Positions 1-9,274 of a stretch of DNA of 64,000 nucleotides are shown here, in pieces. Each line of letters begins with the position of its first letter. Position 1 is the first letter of the stretch. Source of the stretch: Myroides odoratimimus (GTDB lineage Bacteria; Bacteroidota; Bacteroidia; Flavobacteriales; Flavobacteriaceae). The stretch is from contig NZ_BCMQ01000015.1 of the NCBI RefSeq assembly GCF_001485415.1, positions 1 to 64,000 of the forward strand. Reading direction: 5' to 3'. The translations under genes and the position numbers were made by a program. Below the pieces are notes generated by a model. That model saw only the letters and a list, made by a program, of their open reading frames with translations, searched no databases and was not told the DNA's origin.

Positions 1-109
1 TGTAGATTCCGGAGAAAGTGACCATGTTATTCCGGTGGAAAGTGACCACCTAAAATCAAGTCAAAAACATGTTTTATATTTCAGTTAAAAATACAAAAAA
101 TAAGTATAG

Positions 110-862
110 TTATTTAATAGAGTTTTGTTGAATTTTTGCTAATGTATTTTTACTTCTTAAAGACTCCCCATGAAGTTCAATTCTAATAGAATTATGTACC
201 ATTCTATCTAAAATAGCGTCAGCTATAGTTTGTTCTCCAATTATATCATGCCATGTTTCAATGGGAAGTTGTGAAGCTATAATTGTAGATCTCTTACCAT
301 GGCGATCTTCAATAATTTCCATAAAATCTTGTCTTTTAAGATTGTCTAAGGGTTGTAATCCAAAATCATCTAATATAATTAGGTCTTGTTTTTCAATTCG
401 ATCTATTTCCTTAGAAAAAGAACCATCTCCTTTAGCCATCTTTAATTTAGAGAATAGTTTATTGATACTAAAGTACATGACTTTATATCCTAACATACAA
501 GCTTGATAACCAATTGCAGAAGCAATATAACTTTTTCCTACTCCTGTACTACCAGTAATTAATACGTTTTGTTGCTGTTTTATAAATTGACAAGCAGCTA
601 ATCGATCAATCATATTCCTATCAATATTTCTGGATGAATCTATATTAATATCCTGTATATAAGCTTTGTATCTAAATTTAGCTGTATTTATTAGTCTTTC
701 TATCTTTCTGTTCTCCCTATCATCATATTCACTATCAGTTAAATAAGCAATAAGTTGATCATTTGTATAATCCGAAGTAGGAAGTTGTAGTGTTGATGCG
801 AATGCTCTATGCATTCCATAAAGTTTTAAATACTTTAATTTTTCTAAAGTTGTTTGATTCAT
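110..862 (-). CDS. istB: IS21 helper ATPase IstB
   Basis: This 250-residue protein is the AAA+ ATPase that helps the IstA transposase select and remodel target DNA. The Walker A motif GSTGVGKS lies near residue 105 and the Walker B motif LIILDDFG near residue 163; both are intact. Length is normal for IstB. It lies 25 bases downstream of istA on the same strand, the standard istA-istB order. Nothing looks broken, so the element could be active. Confidence 0.95.
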   Translation of the reverse strand: MNQTTLEKLKYLKLYGMHRAFASTLQLPTSDYTNDQLIAYLTDSEYDDRENRKIERLINTAKFRYKAYIQDINIDSSRNIDRNMIDRLAACQFIKQQQNVLITGSTGVGKSYIASAIGYQACMLGYKVMYFSINKLFSKLKMAKGDGSFSKEIDRIEKQDLIILDDFGLQPLDNLKRQDFMEIIEDRHGKRSTIIASQLPIETWHDIIGEQTIADAILDRMVHNSIRIELHGESLRSKNTLAKIQQNSIK

Positions 863-887
863 GTTTCTATAATTTAATATTATTGTT

Positions 888-2435
888 CTATTGATAATAA
901 GCTGCTCCTCTGATATTCTGATGAGTAGGAACTTCTCTTTCTTTGTTTAATGGTTGTTCTTCAATAGCATCTAATCCCTTTTCTAAAATGCTTTTGATCA
1001 TTTTATAACTATATCTTTCGTATTCTAAACCCCGTGTACAGGCTTTTTCTAATCGAATATTAGAAAAGCGTTTACCTAAGCTTAAAATTCCAGCACAAGA
1101 CTTATATGATTGTTCTGGGTGCTGTCGCTTATCTAATATCATTGCTAAATATTTTTGTGTAGATTCTCCTATTTCTTGTCCCCATTTCAAAAACTGTGTA
1201 GGATTCCAATCTGTGATATATTGGTGAGATGAAGGCATATGTTCCTTTACAGTAGTATACCGATACTTTCCTAATTCTCTATTGTGTGAAGCGATAAGTC
1301 TTTGATTGTGATATATATCAACAATATCTTTGCTATAAAGAATATTTACCTTTTTACCAATATAATGGAAAGGAACACTATAGTAGTGTTTATCTTTATT
1401 TAGGTAGATGTGACTAATTTTTTGAACAGTTGCTTTTATAGCATATTTTAATTCATACCTGTGTGCTGGTAGTGATTGTAAAACAGGTTGTTCAATTTCT
1501 TTAAACAACGTTTTTCTTGAAACTCTTTCTCGTGAAAGTAGTTTTTCATTATGCTGTTCTAACAATTCTGCTATTGCTTGATTTAGTTCTTGCAAACTAA
1601 AGAACTCTCTATTTCTAAGAGGAGCAAATACACGAGTATAGATTGTTTTTACTGCATTCTCTACTAAGGCTTTATCCTTTGGCTTATAACTTCTTGCGGG
1701 TAAAATAGTTGTGTTATAATGTAGAGCAAAGTCTTGAAGATTATGAGCTATTTTAGGTTCGTATTTATCACTTTTAGTTACAGCTGCTTTTAAGTTGTCA
1801 GGTACAATGGCAAGTGGGACTCCTTGATAAAAATGTAAGGAATTGGTGAGACTTGATATAAAATCTTCTGTATTTTGAGTTAGACTGGCTTCTACATAAG
1901 TCATTCTACTTGAACCAAGAATAGAAATAAATACTTCTACAGAAGTTATTTCTCCTGTAGATTTATCAATAATAGACAACTTTTTCCCTGTGTAATCAAC
2001 AAACATCTTATCTCCAGCTTTGTGTTGCATGTGTAAAGAAGGAGATGTTTTTTTCTGCCAAGTTCGCAAATGATAGCAAAATTGAGAATAACGATAACCT
2101 TCAGGATGTTTCAAAAGGTACTCTTGCCACAAGATATGTCTTGTTACTCCCGTTTTAAGTAGTTCTTTAGTAAAGTAAGGGAAATATTTATACAAGATTG
2201 CTTCTTTTTCATCAGAATCCAATTCTTTAGTGTCAAATAAATCTTCTATATCTGTATCATTTAATTCTTTTATCTCTTCATAAGTGAATTTTGAAGTCGT
2301 AAAGAGAGTAATATATTTCTTAACAGTATTACGTGAAAGACCTAATTGGGAACTTATTTGAAGTTTACTTACTCCTTGAGTATATAGACGTAGTAGTTGT
2401 TTTAATTGTAACATGTCGATCTTTTTATTAGCCAT
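888..2435 (-). CDS. istA: IS21 transposase IstA
   Basis: A 515-residue DDE transposase. The N-terminus has a helix-turn-helix (residues ~10-45, ending SRNTVKKY). The rve integrase core follows, with catalytic Asp in FVDYTG, Asp in VPDNLK and Glu in ALVENAV. A C-terminal Mu-type domain completes it. Length and order match the IS21 family. The coding region is intact and is followed by istB. The start codon lies just inside the repeat-rich right end of the element. Confidence 0.95.
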   Translation of the reverse strand: MANKKIDMLQLKQLLRLYTQGVSKLQISSQLGLSRNTVKKYITLFTTSKFTYEEIKELNDTDIEDLFDTKELDSDEKEAILYKYFPYFTKELLKTGVTRHILWQEYLLKHPEGYRYSQFCYHLRTWQKKTSPSLHMQHKAGDKMFVDYTGKKLSIIDKSTGEITSVEVFISILGSSRMTYVEASLTQNTEDFISSLTNSLHFYQGVPLAIVPDNLKAAVTKSDKYEPKIAHNLQDFALHYNTTILPARSYKPKDKALVENAVKTIYTRVFAPLRNREFFSLQELNQAIAELLEQHNEKLLSRERVSRKTLFKEIEQPVLQSLPAHRYELKYAIKATVQKISHIYLNKDKHYYSVPFHYIGKKVNILYSKDIVDIYHNQRLIASHNRELGKYRYTTVKEHMPSSHQYITDWNPTQFLKWGQEIGESTQKYLAMILDKRQHPEQSYKSCAGILSLGKRFSNIRLEKACTRGLEYERYSYKMIKSILEKGLDAIEEQPLNKEREVPTHQNIRGAAYYQ

Positions 2436-2486
2436 ATCTCTTGCATTTTAGCTAAGATATTTAGACATGTTTTAACTTGGTTTTTT

Positions 2487-2579
2487 AGGTGGTCAATTTC
2501 ACCGGAATTAGGTGGTCACTTTCCACCGGAATTAAGTGATCACTTTTAACGGAATTAGGTGGTCAATTTCACTGGATTC
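2487..2579. repeat. IS21 right-end repeat cluster (4 units)
   Basis: Four tandem 23-24 bp units at 2487-2509, 2510-2533, 2534-2556 and 2557-2579 share the pattern AGGTGGTCAMTTYCACCGGAATT with drift in the third and fourth. Two reverse-complement units lie in the left end (5-49). Such multiple terminal repeats are known in IS21 as transposase binding sites. Confidence 0.8.
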
Positions 2580-3609
2580 TCCAATCATACCTAATAAGCC
2601 CTGCATTAAAAGTGGCAATCCATAAGATATCATCTTCTTTATCATAGAGGGTATTTGTCAAATCTTTATTAGTAGTAAGTCCAGAGTTTTCTAAAGTAAA
2701 CTCAGTATAGCTTCCGTTTGTATGATATATGATGAAATCCATATATATTTCTTCTTCCTTTTTGGCTTCAAAATCATATAAAGATAGAAAGAGATTTCCT
2801 TGGTTATCTTCAGTCATATCAGTAATGGTTTTCTTTTTTATGATAGCAGGAAAAGAATCAGAAGGAATTGGTTTATTGTGCTTATCCATTATAATAGTTC
2901 CACTAGAGGAACCAATCCAAAGCCTGTTATTTGAATCTCTTTGTGTAAAGTATATATTAGTTGAAGGAAGTTCTTTTACTTTTTTTTGATTTATAAAATT
3001 CCATTTTTGATTCTTATAAATAGCAACCCCTTCAGGTGAGCTGACAAAAATTTCTTTAGAAACAGGATTATTACTCATTGTTATAACGTATGTTTCTTTG
3101 GATAGACCAGTATTGTGCTTTTGCCATTTATGCTCTTGTATAGAATATATTTGTTCATTGCCATATAACCAAACTATATTATCCGCATCAATTAAAATTT
3201 GTGAGTACCCAGACTCATTATCATTAAAAGGATCACTATATTGAATTTCTTTAAATTCTTGTCCATTAAAAGTTAATAGCTCAAAATAGGATATTAACCA
3301 AACCAATCCAGAATTGTCTACAGCAACTCCCATGATGTCATTATCTAACAGATTAGAGTTTTTAGTATCCCAAACTGATATGGTGTAATTAGATAGATTT
3401 TCATTTTTGTATTGGTAGGTTTTGTTTAAGATTTCTGGATCAGTAGGGTAATCAAAAGATTTTTCAAATTCAGTAAAATCTACTCTAACAATCTTACCAG
3501 ATATAGTATTGTTTTGAATTTCAAAGACAACGTTTATAGAAGTCTTTAGTTCTATTTTACCATCTGTTATAGAAGGAGTCCACTTTTTAAACTTGTTTAG
3601 TTTTTTTAA
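2569..3609 (-). pseudogene. beta-propeller part of a broken TonB-domain/propeller gene
   Basis: The reading frame is open from 3609 down to 2569, not only from the ATG at 3333. Its first ~45 residues complete a TonB-C-like fold (FKKWTPSITDGK). The rest is a two-component-regulator-type propeller with repeated LWIGS / VWLYG / LWIAT motifs. The last native codon is Asp at 2586-2584; the following WRIQ-stop is supplied by the IS21 tip, so the C-terminus has been cut off. The upstream half is in another frame (3587-3907). Function unknown; probably a periplasmic or surface-associated protein. Loss of one A in the A7 run (3601-3607 on the plus strand) would join the two halves. Confidence 0.7.
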
Positions 3610-3907
3610 TTATTTTTTTTGTCACTGTACTATTTGATTCATCTGTGTGACTTATAACACAACCAGTTTTATTAGGAGCTACTAAAACCTGAAATCCTAT
3701 TCTTCCAGTAAGCTTATTAAGATCTAACTCTTTGTTTAGCTCTTGTTCAAGTTTCGTAAAAGCTTTTTGATCATACCCCGCTAATGTATCACCACAGTCA
3801 AGGCAGAACCTATCTATTTTACAATTTTCTACTTTTACAGGGTACAAATACTGTCCATATGTATTAATCCCAATTAGGAGTAAAGAGAATAATAGTATTT
3901 TTTTCAT
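3587..3907 (-). pseudogene. signal peptide and TonB-like N-terminal half of the broken gene
   Basis: Encodes 106 residues: a signal peptide (KKILLFSLLLIGINTYGQ), then a segment with a CLDC pair and GRIGFQVLVAPNKTG, which looks like the start of a TonB C-terminal fold. It ends right after an A-rich run (8 A, then 7 A on the coding strand). The adjacent frame continues the same fold (LNKFKKWTP). I read this as one ancestral gene with a single-base indel in a homopolymer. A sequencing error is possible. Confidence 0.65.
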
Positions 3908-3938
3908 TGTTGATTAGTCGTTTTTTGTGTAAATAAGA

Positions 3939-3979
3939 ATACCTTATATTTACTCGCAAATCTAGTAAATATAAGGTAT
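3939..3979. repeat. perfect 15-bp inverted repeat
   Basis: ATACCTTATATTTAC (3939-3953) and its exact reverse complement (3965-3979) flank an 11-base loop. It lies just upstream of the 3907 start codon. No T-run follows on either strand, so it is less like a terminator than an operator or an mRNA leader hairpin. Confidence 0.6.
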
Positions 3980-4147
3980 GAAGAAAATCTTTCTTAAAAG
4001 AACCTAATAGTTATTTAAGTAACTTTTAAAGCTTCTTTGAGATGACCTAAGGTTTGTTTACAATAGAATTATGGTAGATGGCATTCGCAAAAGAGATTTT
4101 TCTAAGTTATGGGTGGAATGTCGCCAGATGAAGCCAAAATGCAATTG

Positions 4148-4178
4148 AAAAAACGCCTTATCGATATTGATAAGACGT
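4148..4178 (-). terminator. terminator of the ornithine cyclodeaminase-like gene
   Basis: On the minus strand the stem ACGTCTTATC / GATAAGGCGT (one G-U pair, six-base loop) is followed by TTTTTT. It lies ~100 bases after the stop codon of the 4275-5264 gene. Confidence 0.65.
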
Positions 4179-4274
4179 CTTTTATACACTTGTTTAAGAT
4201 GAACTAAGTATTGAAAAAAACACTTAGTTATATGCTTGTAATTAGAGAATTTAAATTCTAGAAAGAAATCTTTC

Positions 4275-5264
4275 TTACATTTCTATAGAAGTACCTAAGT
4301 TTTCTCTACAAGCCTTGTCATAGGCATATTTAGCGGTAATTAAATCTTGGATTGCGATACCAACATTTTTAAAGACTGTTATCTCAGAGTCACTTGTTCT
4401 TCCTTGAATTTTACCTAGGATTAAATCTCCAATTTCTCCTTTGTAATTCTCCTCTGGTAATAATGCTTTTTCTAGTGGTACAAGGATATCAGCAGTTGAA
4501 GAAAAACAAGAATCTTCGTGATCTACAAACAAAGAACTATCCATAAAGATATCTTCAGGTAACTCATGCATAGTTGGGCTATAGGACCCAGCTGCGTTGA
4601 TATGTACTCCTTTTTTGAGATGAGAAGTTTTAAATAAAGGCGTTGCAGAAGGGGTAACTGTACAAATAATATCTACATTAGCAAGTACCTCTAAATTATC
4701 TGCAGCTATAATCTCTACATCAGATTTGTCTTTGTAGTATTCGATGAATGTTTGAACGGACTTACTGTTCTTAGAACTACCAAATAGATATGCTTTTTTA
4801 ATAGGCCTTTCTGCACATACAGCTTCGAATTGTGTATACGCTTGTGCTCCAGCTCCAAAAAGTGCCATTACAGAAGAGTCTTTTCTAGCTAAGTAACGAG
4901 TTGCTACACCAGAGGCGCCTCCTGTTCTTAAGGCAGTAAGATGAGAACCATCCACTATTGCTTGAGTAAGGTTGTTTTCTGAATCAATTAATATAACTAG
5001 CTCTTGTATAGCAGGGTGACCATTCACACCACCTTGTTTGCGTATGCTTAAAAGTTTAACACCTGCTGTATTGATATTGGAAATTAACGATGGTTTAAAA
5101 AAGATATCTAGATAGTCATTGCCCAGACCTGTTATTACTCGCTCAGGCATTTCAGCTGTATTATTAGATAGTTCAACATAAGCATCCACAACCGTTTCTA
5201 TTGCTTCTTCTATAGAAACCAATTGTTTTATGTCTTCTGAGTTTAATACTTTTATGGTATTCAT
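4275..5264 (-). CDS. ornithine cyclodeaminase / mu-crystallin family dehydrogenase
   Basis: A 329-residue cytosolic NAD(P)-dependent enzyme. The dinucleotide-binding loop ALFGAGAQAYTQ lies near residue 135, and the substrate-side residues include the Lys of VKLLSIRKQGG. This family contains ornithine cyclodeaminase, ketimine reductases and some alanine dehydrogenases; sequence reading alone cannot choose between these. Length is normal. It stands alone with its own terminator at 4148-4178. Confidence 0.85.
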   Translation of the reverse strand: MNTIKVLNSEDIKQLVSIEEAIETVVDAYVELSNNTAEMPERVITGLGNDYLDIFFKPSLISNINTAGVKLLSIRKQGGVNGHPAIQELVILIDSENNLTQAIVDGSHLTALRTGGASGVATRYLARKDSSVMALFGAGAQAYTQFEAVCAERPIKKAYLFGSSKNSKSVQTFIEYYKDKSDVEIIAADNLEVLANVDIICTVTPSATPLFKTSHLKKGVHINAAGSYSPTMHELPEDIFMDSSLFVDHEDSCFSSTADILVPLEKALLPEENYKGEIGDLILGKIQGRTSDSEITVFKNVGIAIQDLITAKYAYDKACRENLGTSIEM

Positions 5265-5503
5265 ACTTTATGTTTTTTGTTTAAAAAAATAGGTTATAAA
5301 GATTTCTCTTTTAGTAAAAGTTCTTTATAAATGAGTTTTATTGTTTTATAGAAAACAGAATGCTTTCTATGTATGATTGAGGTTTCAATTTATAAAAACC
5401 AGAAAGGATAACCAAATTTTTTTATTTGACAGTTTTCTTTAGAGTTAATTAAAAGGGGAGCTGTCTGAGTTTTACAGAAGCTTATATGTTAACCTAACAA
5501 AAA

Positions 5504-5530
5504 GGAACCACTTTATGGTGATTCCTTTTT
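5504..5530. terminator. bidirectional terminator
   Basis: Stem GGAACCAC / GTGATTCC (5504-5511, 5518-5525) is flanked by an A-run on the left and TTTTTT on the right. It lies 33 bases after the response regulator stop codon. On the minus strand the mismatch becomes a G-U pair, so it terminates best in that direction. Confidence 0.65.
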
Positions 5531-5562
5531 TATTCAAAATATTGGTGTTGATAATTAGAAGG

Positions 5563-6207
5563 TTATATAAAACCTTGTTTTTTGGCTTCTCTCAGTAGAC
5601 CACTATTTTCTGTTACATTAAAGACCTCTTTTAATAACCCGATATTGCGTTGTACAGAGCTTAGGCTTTTATGTATTAATGCTGGTATTTCTTGAACCTT
5701 GTACCCCTTATCTAATAACATTAAGATTTGGATATTGTCTTCTTGTAGTAAGACTGCGCGCTGATTCATAGATATTAGAGCTTGTTGTGCCTTATTAGAT
5801 CTGTAGATATCTCCTTTTATGGTATTTTCTATAGCTAGAATGAGTTCATCTGTATTTACATCTGATTTTATTAATAAGGCGTGAGGTCTTACTTTTTTAT
5901 GGATATTATAAACAATCGTAATCTCCTCGTGTGCAGTAATCACTAGTATTTTTATCCCATCATATTTCTCAGCTAAGAACTTAGCTAAGTCTATTCCATT
6001 CTCTATATCATTATAGGGCTTACCTATATTGTAATCTAGTAATAAAAAGTCTACTTTTTCTATGCTATCTACCAGCGTTATGGCATCTTCTATATTAGTA
6101 GCTTCATAGAAGACAGGAGCCTCATATTTGCTTTGGATAATAGCTTTATAGCCATTGATAATCATCGGGTGATCATCTATGATAAGGAATTTGTAAGATA
6201 GCTTCAT
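5563..6207 (-). CDS. response regulator, NarL/LuxR-like
   Basis: A 214-residue protein with an N-terminal receiver domain: acidic pair DDH near residue 10, phospho-acceptor Asp in LLLDYN near residue 58, and the Lys of LIKSD near 114. The C-terminal region (LLDKGYKVQEIPALIHKSLSSV) is a LuxR-type helix-turn-helix. Likely partner is the TPR sensor kinase at 6711-8762, whose HisKA_3 domain belongs to the NarL-type class. The two genes are separated by an oppositely transcribed lipoprotein gene, which may be their target. Confidence 0.85.
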   Translation of the reverse strand: MKLSYKFLIIDDHPMIINGYKAIIQSKYEAPVFYEATNIEDAITLVDSIEKVDFLLLDYNIGKPYNDIENGIDLAKFLAEKYDGIKILVITAHEEITIVYNIHKKVRPHALLIKSDVNTDELILAIENTIKGDIYRSNKAQQALISMNQRAVLLQEDNIQILMLLDKGYKVQEIPALIHKSLSSVQRNIGLLKEVFNVTENSGLLREAKKQGFI

Positions 6208-6264
6208 TTATAAAAATTAACATTTTTGAAGTTTTTCAAGTCATTAGATTGAAAAACTCATTTG

Positions 6265-6307
6265 TATTTTTGAAAGGATGTAAAAAAGGAGTGTAGTATG
6301 GTACACT
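6265..6307 (+). promoter_or_regulatory. promoter and AGTGTA-N6-TACACT palindrome upstream of the small lipoprotein
   Basis: A Bacteroidota-type -7 box TATTTTTG (6265-6272) lies upstream of the lipoprotein gene. Just downstream is the palindrome AGTGTA (6290-6295) / TACACT (6302-6307), one candidate operator for the divergent response regulator. The -33 TTG is poorly placed, so the promoter call is tentative. Confidence 0.4.
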
Positions 6308-6358
6308 GCTTGTCATATAAAGTAAAAGTATAGAAGAAGAATAACAAAAGAAAATAAT

Positions 6359-6583
6359 ATGAACAAAAAAATTATTTATGCTTGTGCTGCTATCTTGAGT
6401 TTAACAGTTTACTCATGTAGTGTAGATCCTCTAGAGAAAGAAAGCAAACCTCTAAATGCTTCAGACTCATTTAAAGGAGGGGAGTTCAGTACAGTAAGAG
6501 ATTCTATCCAGACAAGATCATTTGGACAAGAAATGGAAAGTGCGGATAATATTGAGAAGTCTGTTGACAAAGGAAAGAAATAG
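6359..6583 (+). CDS. small lipoprotein of unknown function
   Basis: Encodes 74 residues. A signal peptide ends in a lipobox (LTVYSC, Cys20). The mature part is hydrophilic, rich in Ser, Asp, Glu and Lys, and lacks recognisable domains. It lies between, and divergent to, a response regulator and its probable kinase, so it may be regulated by or feed back on that system; this is inference. It is followed by a strong terminator at 6682-6708. Confidence 0.65.
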   Translation: MNKKIIYACAAILSLTVYSCSVDPLEKESKPLNASDSFKGGEFSTVRDSIQTRSFGQEMESADNIEKSVDKGKK

Positions 6584-6681
6584 TATATACATCTGAATTA
6601 GTTAGTCTAAAAGATTAAAGATGTCATAGATTTATTCCATCTGTATATACGATGTCATCGAATTTATTTCGATTTTTTTTT

Positions 6682-6712
6682 AAGAGGTTATCGCATAGAT
6701 AACCTCTTTTTT
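6682..6712. terminator. bidirectional terminator
   Basis: A perfect 11-bp stem AAGAGGTTATC / GATAACCTCTT with loop GCATA, with T-runs on both sides. It serves the small lipoprotein (plus) and the sensor kinase (minus), whose stop codon at 6711 lies in its flank. Confidence 0.85.
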
Positions 6713-8762
6713 AATGAGGTATATTGATGATAATTACAGTTCCTTGAGTTGTCGAATTGACCTCTAGGGAAGCGTGGAGTTGTTTGGCTCTATTATTAAT
6801 ATTTTTGAGTCCATTGCTATTTCTAACTTTAGAATAGTTAAATCCTATTCCGTCATCTGTGATGGTTATTCTATCACTAGTCTCTGTTTTAAAGATAGAG
6901 ATAATACAGTTTTTAGCATGAGAGTGTTTGATGACATTCTGTATTGCTTCTTGTAATATTCTATAGATATTTATTTTATCATCATAGCTAACCTTGTCCC
7001 ATTTATAGTTTTTGGATATGATAAGCTGAAACTTCTGTTGGTTGGTACTGTTTTGGACCACTAGTTTGGAGATGATTTCAGAGAACCCTTGTTGAATAAA
7101 CTCATGATTTTTGAGGTCATGAGAGATTAGCCTGATTTGATTCTGTACTTTTTCTATTTCGTGAAGTATAGGAAGGTTGTCTTTAGAATTCCCCAAACTT
7201 AGACGAACGATGAATAGAGAGTTAATGATTCCGTCATGTAACTCCTGACTAATTCTTTCTCGCTCTTTCGTTAAGACATCATGAGATAATTGTTCCTGCT
7301 CTAGTAGGAGCTTGAATATTAGTTCTTTATTTTCTTGATCTTGTTTTAAGAAGGTGTACTTTTTTATTTTATTTCTATATAGAATAATGAATAGGAGAAT
7401 AATAGCGATTAAGACAATGATGATAGAAGTAATTAGTAGTTGGGAATTCTCCTTTTTTAGGTTGACGATGTTCTTTTCTAATTTTTCGCTTTCGTATTTA
7501 ATTCTTGCAAATTTATTTCTCTTACTGATCTGTAGTTTATTGATGCTATCATTAAAAGCATAATATAGACTAATGTATTTGGTAGCTTCTTGTTTGTCTG
7601 TTAAGCTAAGTGCTTTTAAACTTTTTAAGATAGTATTATTAGCCTTAGCTTTAGTTGAAAGTTGATATGTTGTTTTGTAGTAATTTATAGCTTCTATTGT
7701 GTCTTTTTTCTTTAGGGCGAGTTCACCAAGTCTAAAGTTGTTTGCTGTTAAGCTTTGTTTATAATTTTTTTCAAGACTTATTGTTAATGATTCATTTAAT
7801 AATTTTTCTGCAATGTTTAGTTTATTTAAGCTAATGTTTAATGTTCCTAGGTTTGTTAATATGATTGTATATAATTCATTCTGTTGGTTTAGATCTATTA
7901 AATTATTATAACCATAGCTTAAATATGTTTCAGAGTTTAAATAAGATTTTTGGGTGTGATATAAAGTTCCTATGTTATTATAACAATGTGCTTTTGACTC
8001 TAAAAATTCTTCTGTTGATATTAATTTGTTTTTATAAAGGTCTTCTAAAATATAGATGGCCTCAGAGTAATAAAGGAGTGCTTCATTAGGCTGTTGATTT
8101 AGATCTAAGATATTACCTAGGTTTAAGTTTATTTCGTAGAGCAATCTATCTTTTGGTAATCTTTCAAGAATTTCAAGAGCTTCTAATGCTTTGTTTTCAG
8201 CTTCATTATATAAACCTTCTCTAAATAAGACTATAGATTTATATTGTTGCATTTTAGCAACGTCTACATAAGATTTAGTGTTTAGGTATATCTGTTCTGC
8301 TTGGTCGAAGTATATGTATGCACTATCTAATTGCATTTTATAATCGTAGTAATCTCCGATGTACCACAATGATTTAGCGACTAGTAAAGAGTCATTGTTT
8401 TTAGTCGCTATTTGATTGATTTCCTTAGAGTATCTAAAGTATTGATCATATAGCTCTAGGTTATAAGCCTTAGAAGCAATATCGATCAGTTGTGAGCTTT
8501 TTGGATTTATGCTTTTAGTGATTGTAAATAAAGAGTCTAATGTGTGCTGATTTTCTATTAGTGATTTATCATTGGATTCGATATTATCTAATACTTTTTG
8601 ATTGCTAAGGTGATTTGTTTTCACTGCTGTTTTTTGACAACCAAACATGCTTATAATTAGCAGGCTACACAAGATGTATTTTGCATAGTGTCTTACAGAT
8701 ATTCGCTTACAGTATTGGGTAAGAGTGTCAAGTAATGCTAATAGGAAAGAGGCAGAATACAT
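6711..8762 (-). CDS. TPR-containing sensor histidine kinase
   Basis: A 683-residue sensor. An N-terminal hydrophobic segment with a lipobox-like Cys (IISMFGC) is followed by TPR-type helical repeats (~60-400), which probably lie in the periplasm. A membrane span (LLITSIIIVLIAIILLFIIL) lies near 445. Next come a coiled linker and a HisKA_3 domain with ERISQELHDG (His ~ residue 510). The HATPase_c domain follows: N-box EAIQNVIKH and G-box TDDGIGF. This class phosphorylates NarL-type regulators; the one at 5563-6207 is the natural partner. The first Met gives a long pre-sequence, but no later Met would keep the signal segment. Confidence 0.88.
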   Translation of the reverse strand: MYSASFLLALLDTLTQYCKRISVRHYAKYILCSLLIISMFGCQKTAVKTNHLSNQKVLDNIESNDKSLIENQHTLDSLFTITKSINPKSSQLIDIASKAYNLELYDQYFRYSKEINQIATKNNDSLLVAKSLWYIGDYYDYKMQLDSAYIYFDQAEQIYLNTKSYVDVAKMQQYKSIVLFREGLYNEAENKALEALEILERLPKDRLLYEINLNLGNILDLNQQPNEALLYYSEAIYILEDLYKNKLISTEEFLESKAHCYNNIGTLYHTQKSYLNSETYLSYGYNNLIDLNQQNELYTIILTNLGTLNISLNKLNIAEKLLNESLTISLEKNYKQSLTANNFRLGELALKKKDTIEAINYYKTTYQLSTKAKANNTILKSLKALSLTDKQEATKYISLYYAFNDSINKLQISKRNKFARIKYESEKLEKNIVNLKKENSQLLITSIIIVLIAIILLFIILYRNKIKKYTFLKQDQENKELIFKLLLEQEQLSHDVLTKERERISQELHDGIINSLFIVRLSLGNSKDNLPILHEIEKVQNQIRLISHDLKNHEFIQQGFSEIISKLVVQNSTNQQKFQLIISKNYKWDKVSYDDKINIYRILQEAIQNVIKHSHAKNCIISIFKTETSDRITITDDGIGFNYSKVRNSNGLKNINNRAKQLHASLEVNSTTQGTVIIINIPH

Positions 8763-9274
8763 GGTTAGAATTTTAAAAAGATTTAGGTTTGACTAGTATG
8801 ATGAAGGCAACTCTAGTTGTAGTAAAAGTAGAATAAAAATATGTACATCACAACTATGAAGTAGAGGATAGAAGGTATTAGATGGGGATTGACTAAAACT
8901 TGTTTATCTACTGAAACTGTATAGTGAAAATGGAGTAAAGGAATTGAGTTAAGATGTTGGATTCTAGTTCTTAATTCGTTGTTGTTGAGTGTAAAAGGCT
9001 CCTGTAATTAGTGTTTTATTAACATTTTTAAAGTTTTAAACTTATACTTTCTTAAAGTATGGCTGACGATAGAAGGTATAAGCGAGAACACCACTATATT
9101 TGTACTTGTAAATGCTAAGCAAATACACAAAGTTAGAAAAGCGTTATGAGAATTACTATATAACATGAAGAATGATACAATGTTTAGTAGTTTATTTTAT
9201 TGACTGTTTGACCCATTGTTGTTTCCAGATACAAGGGCAGATAAGAATAAGTAACTAACTATCTTGTATACTAT
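8763..9274. other. non-coding stretch without a clear gene
   Basis: About 500 bases upstream of the sensor kinase with no convincing reading frame on either strand. It should hold the kinase promoter, but I could not pick one with confidence. The structured segment at 9275-9396 follows. Confidence 0.4.

Larger units (their letters stand above)
1..2583 (-). mobile_element. IS21-family insertion sequence, complete
   Basis: The element carries istA and istB on the minus strand. Its left end starts TGTAGATTCCGG and the reverse complement of its right end starts TGGAGAATCCAG, so both tips begin with TG as is usual for IS21. Subterminal copies of a 23-24 bp unit (core TTCCGGTGRAARTGACCACCT) are present, two on the left and four on the right (2487-2579). 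These are the usual IstA binding sites. The element begins exactly at base 1, so the left target duplication cannot be seen. Its right tip interrupts the reading frame of the neighbouring propeller gene. Confidence 0.9.

Noticed and set aside
3595..3625. Programmed -1 frameshift at the A-run
   Set aside because: A -1 shift meets a stop at once; only a one-base loss or +1 shift joins the frames.
4070..4147. 25-codon frame MVDGIRKRDF...
   Set aside because: No operon context, no biased composition, no leader-peptide features.
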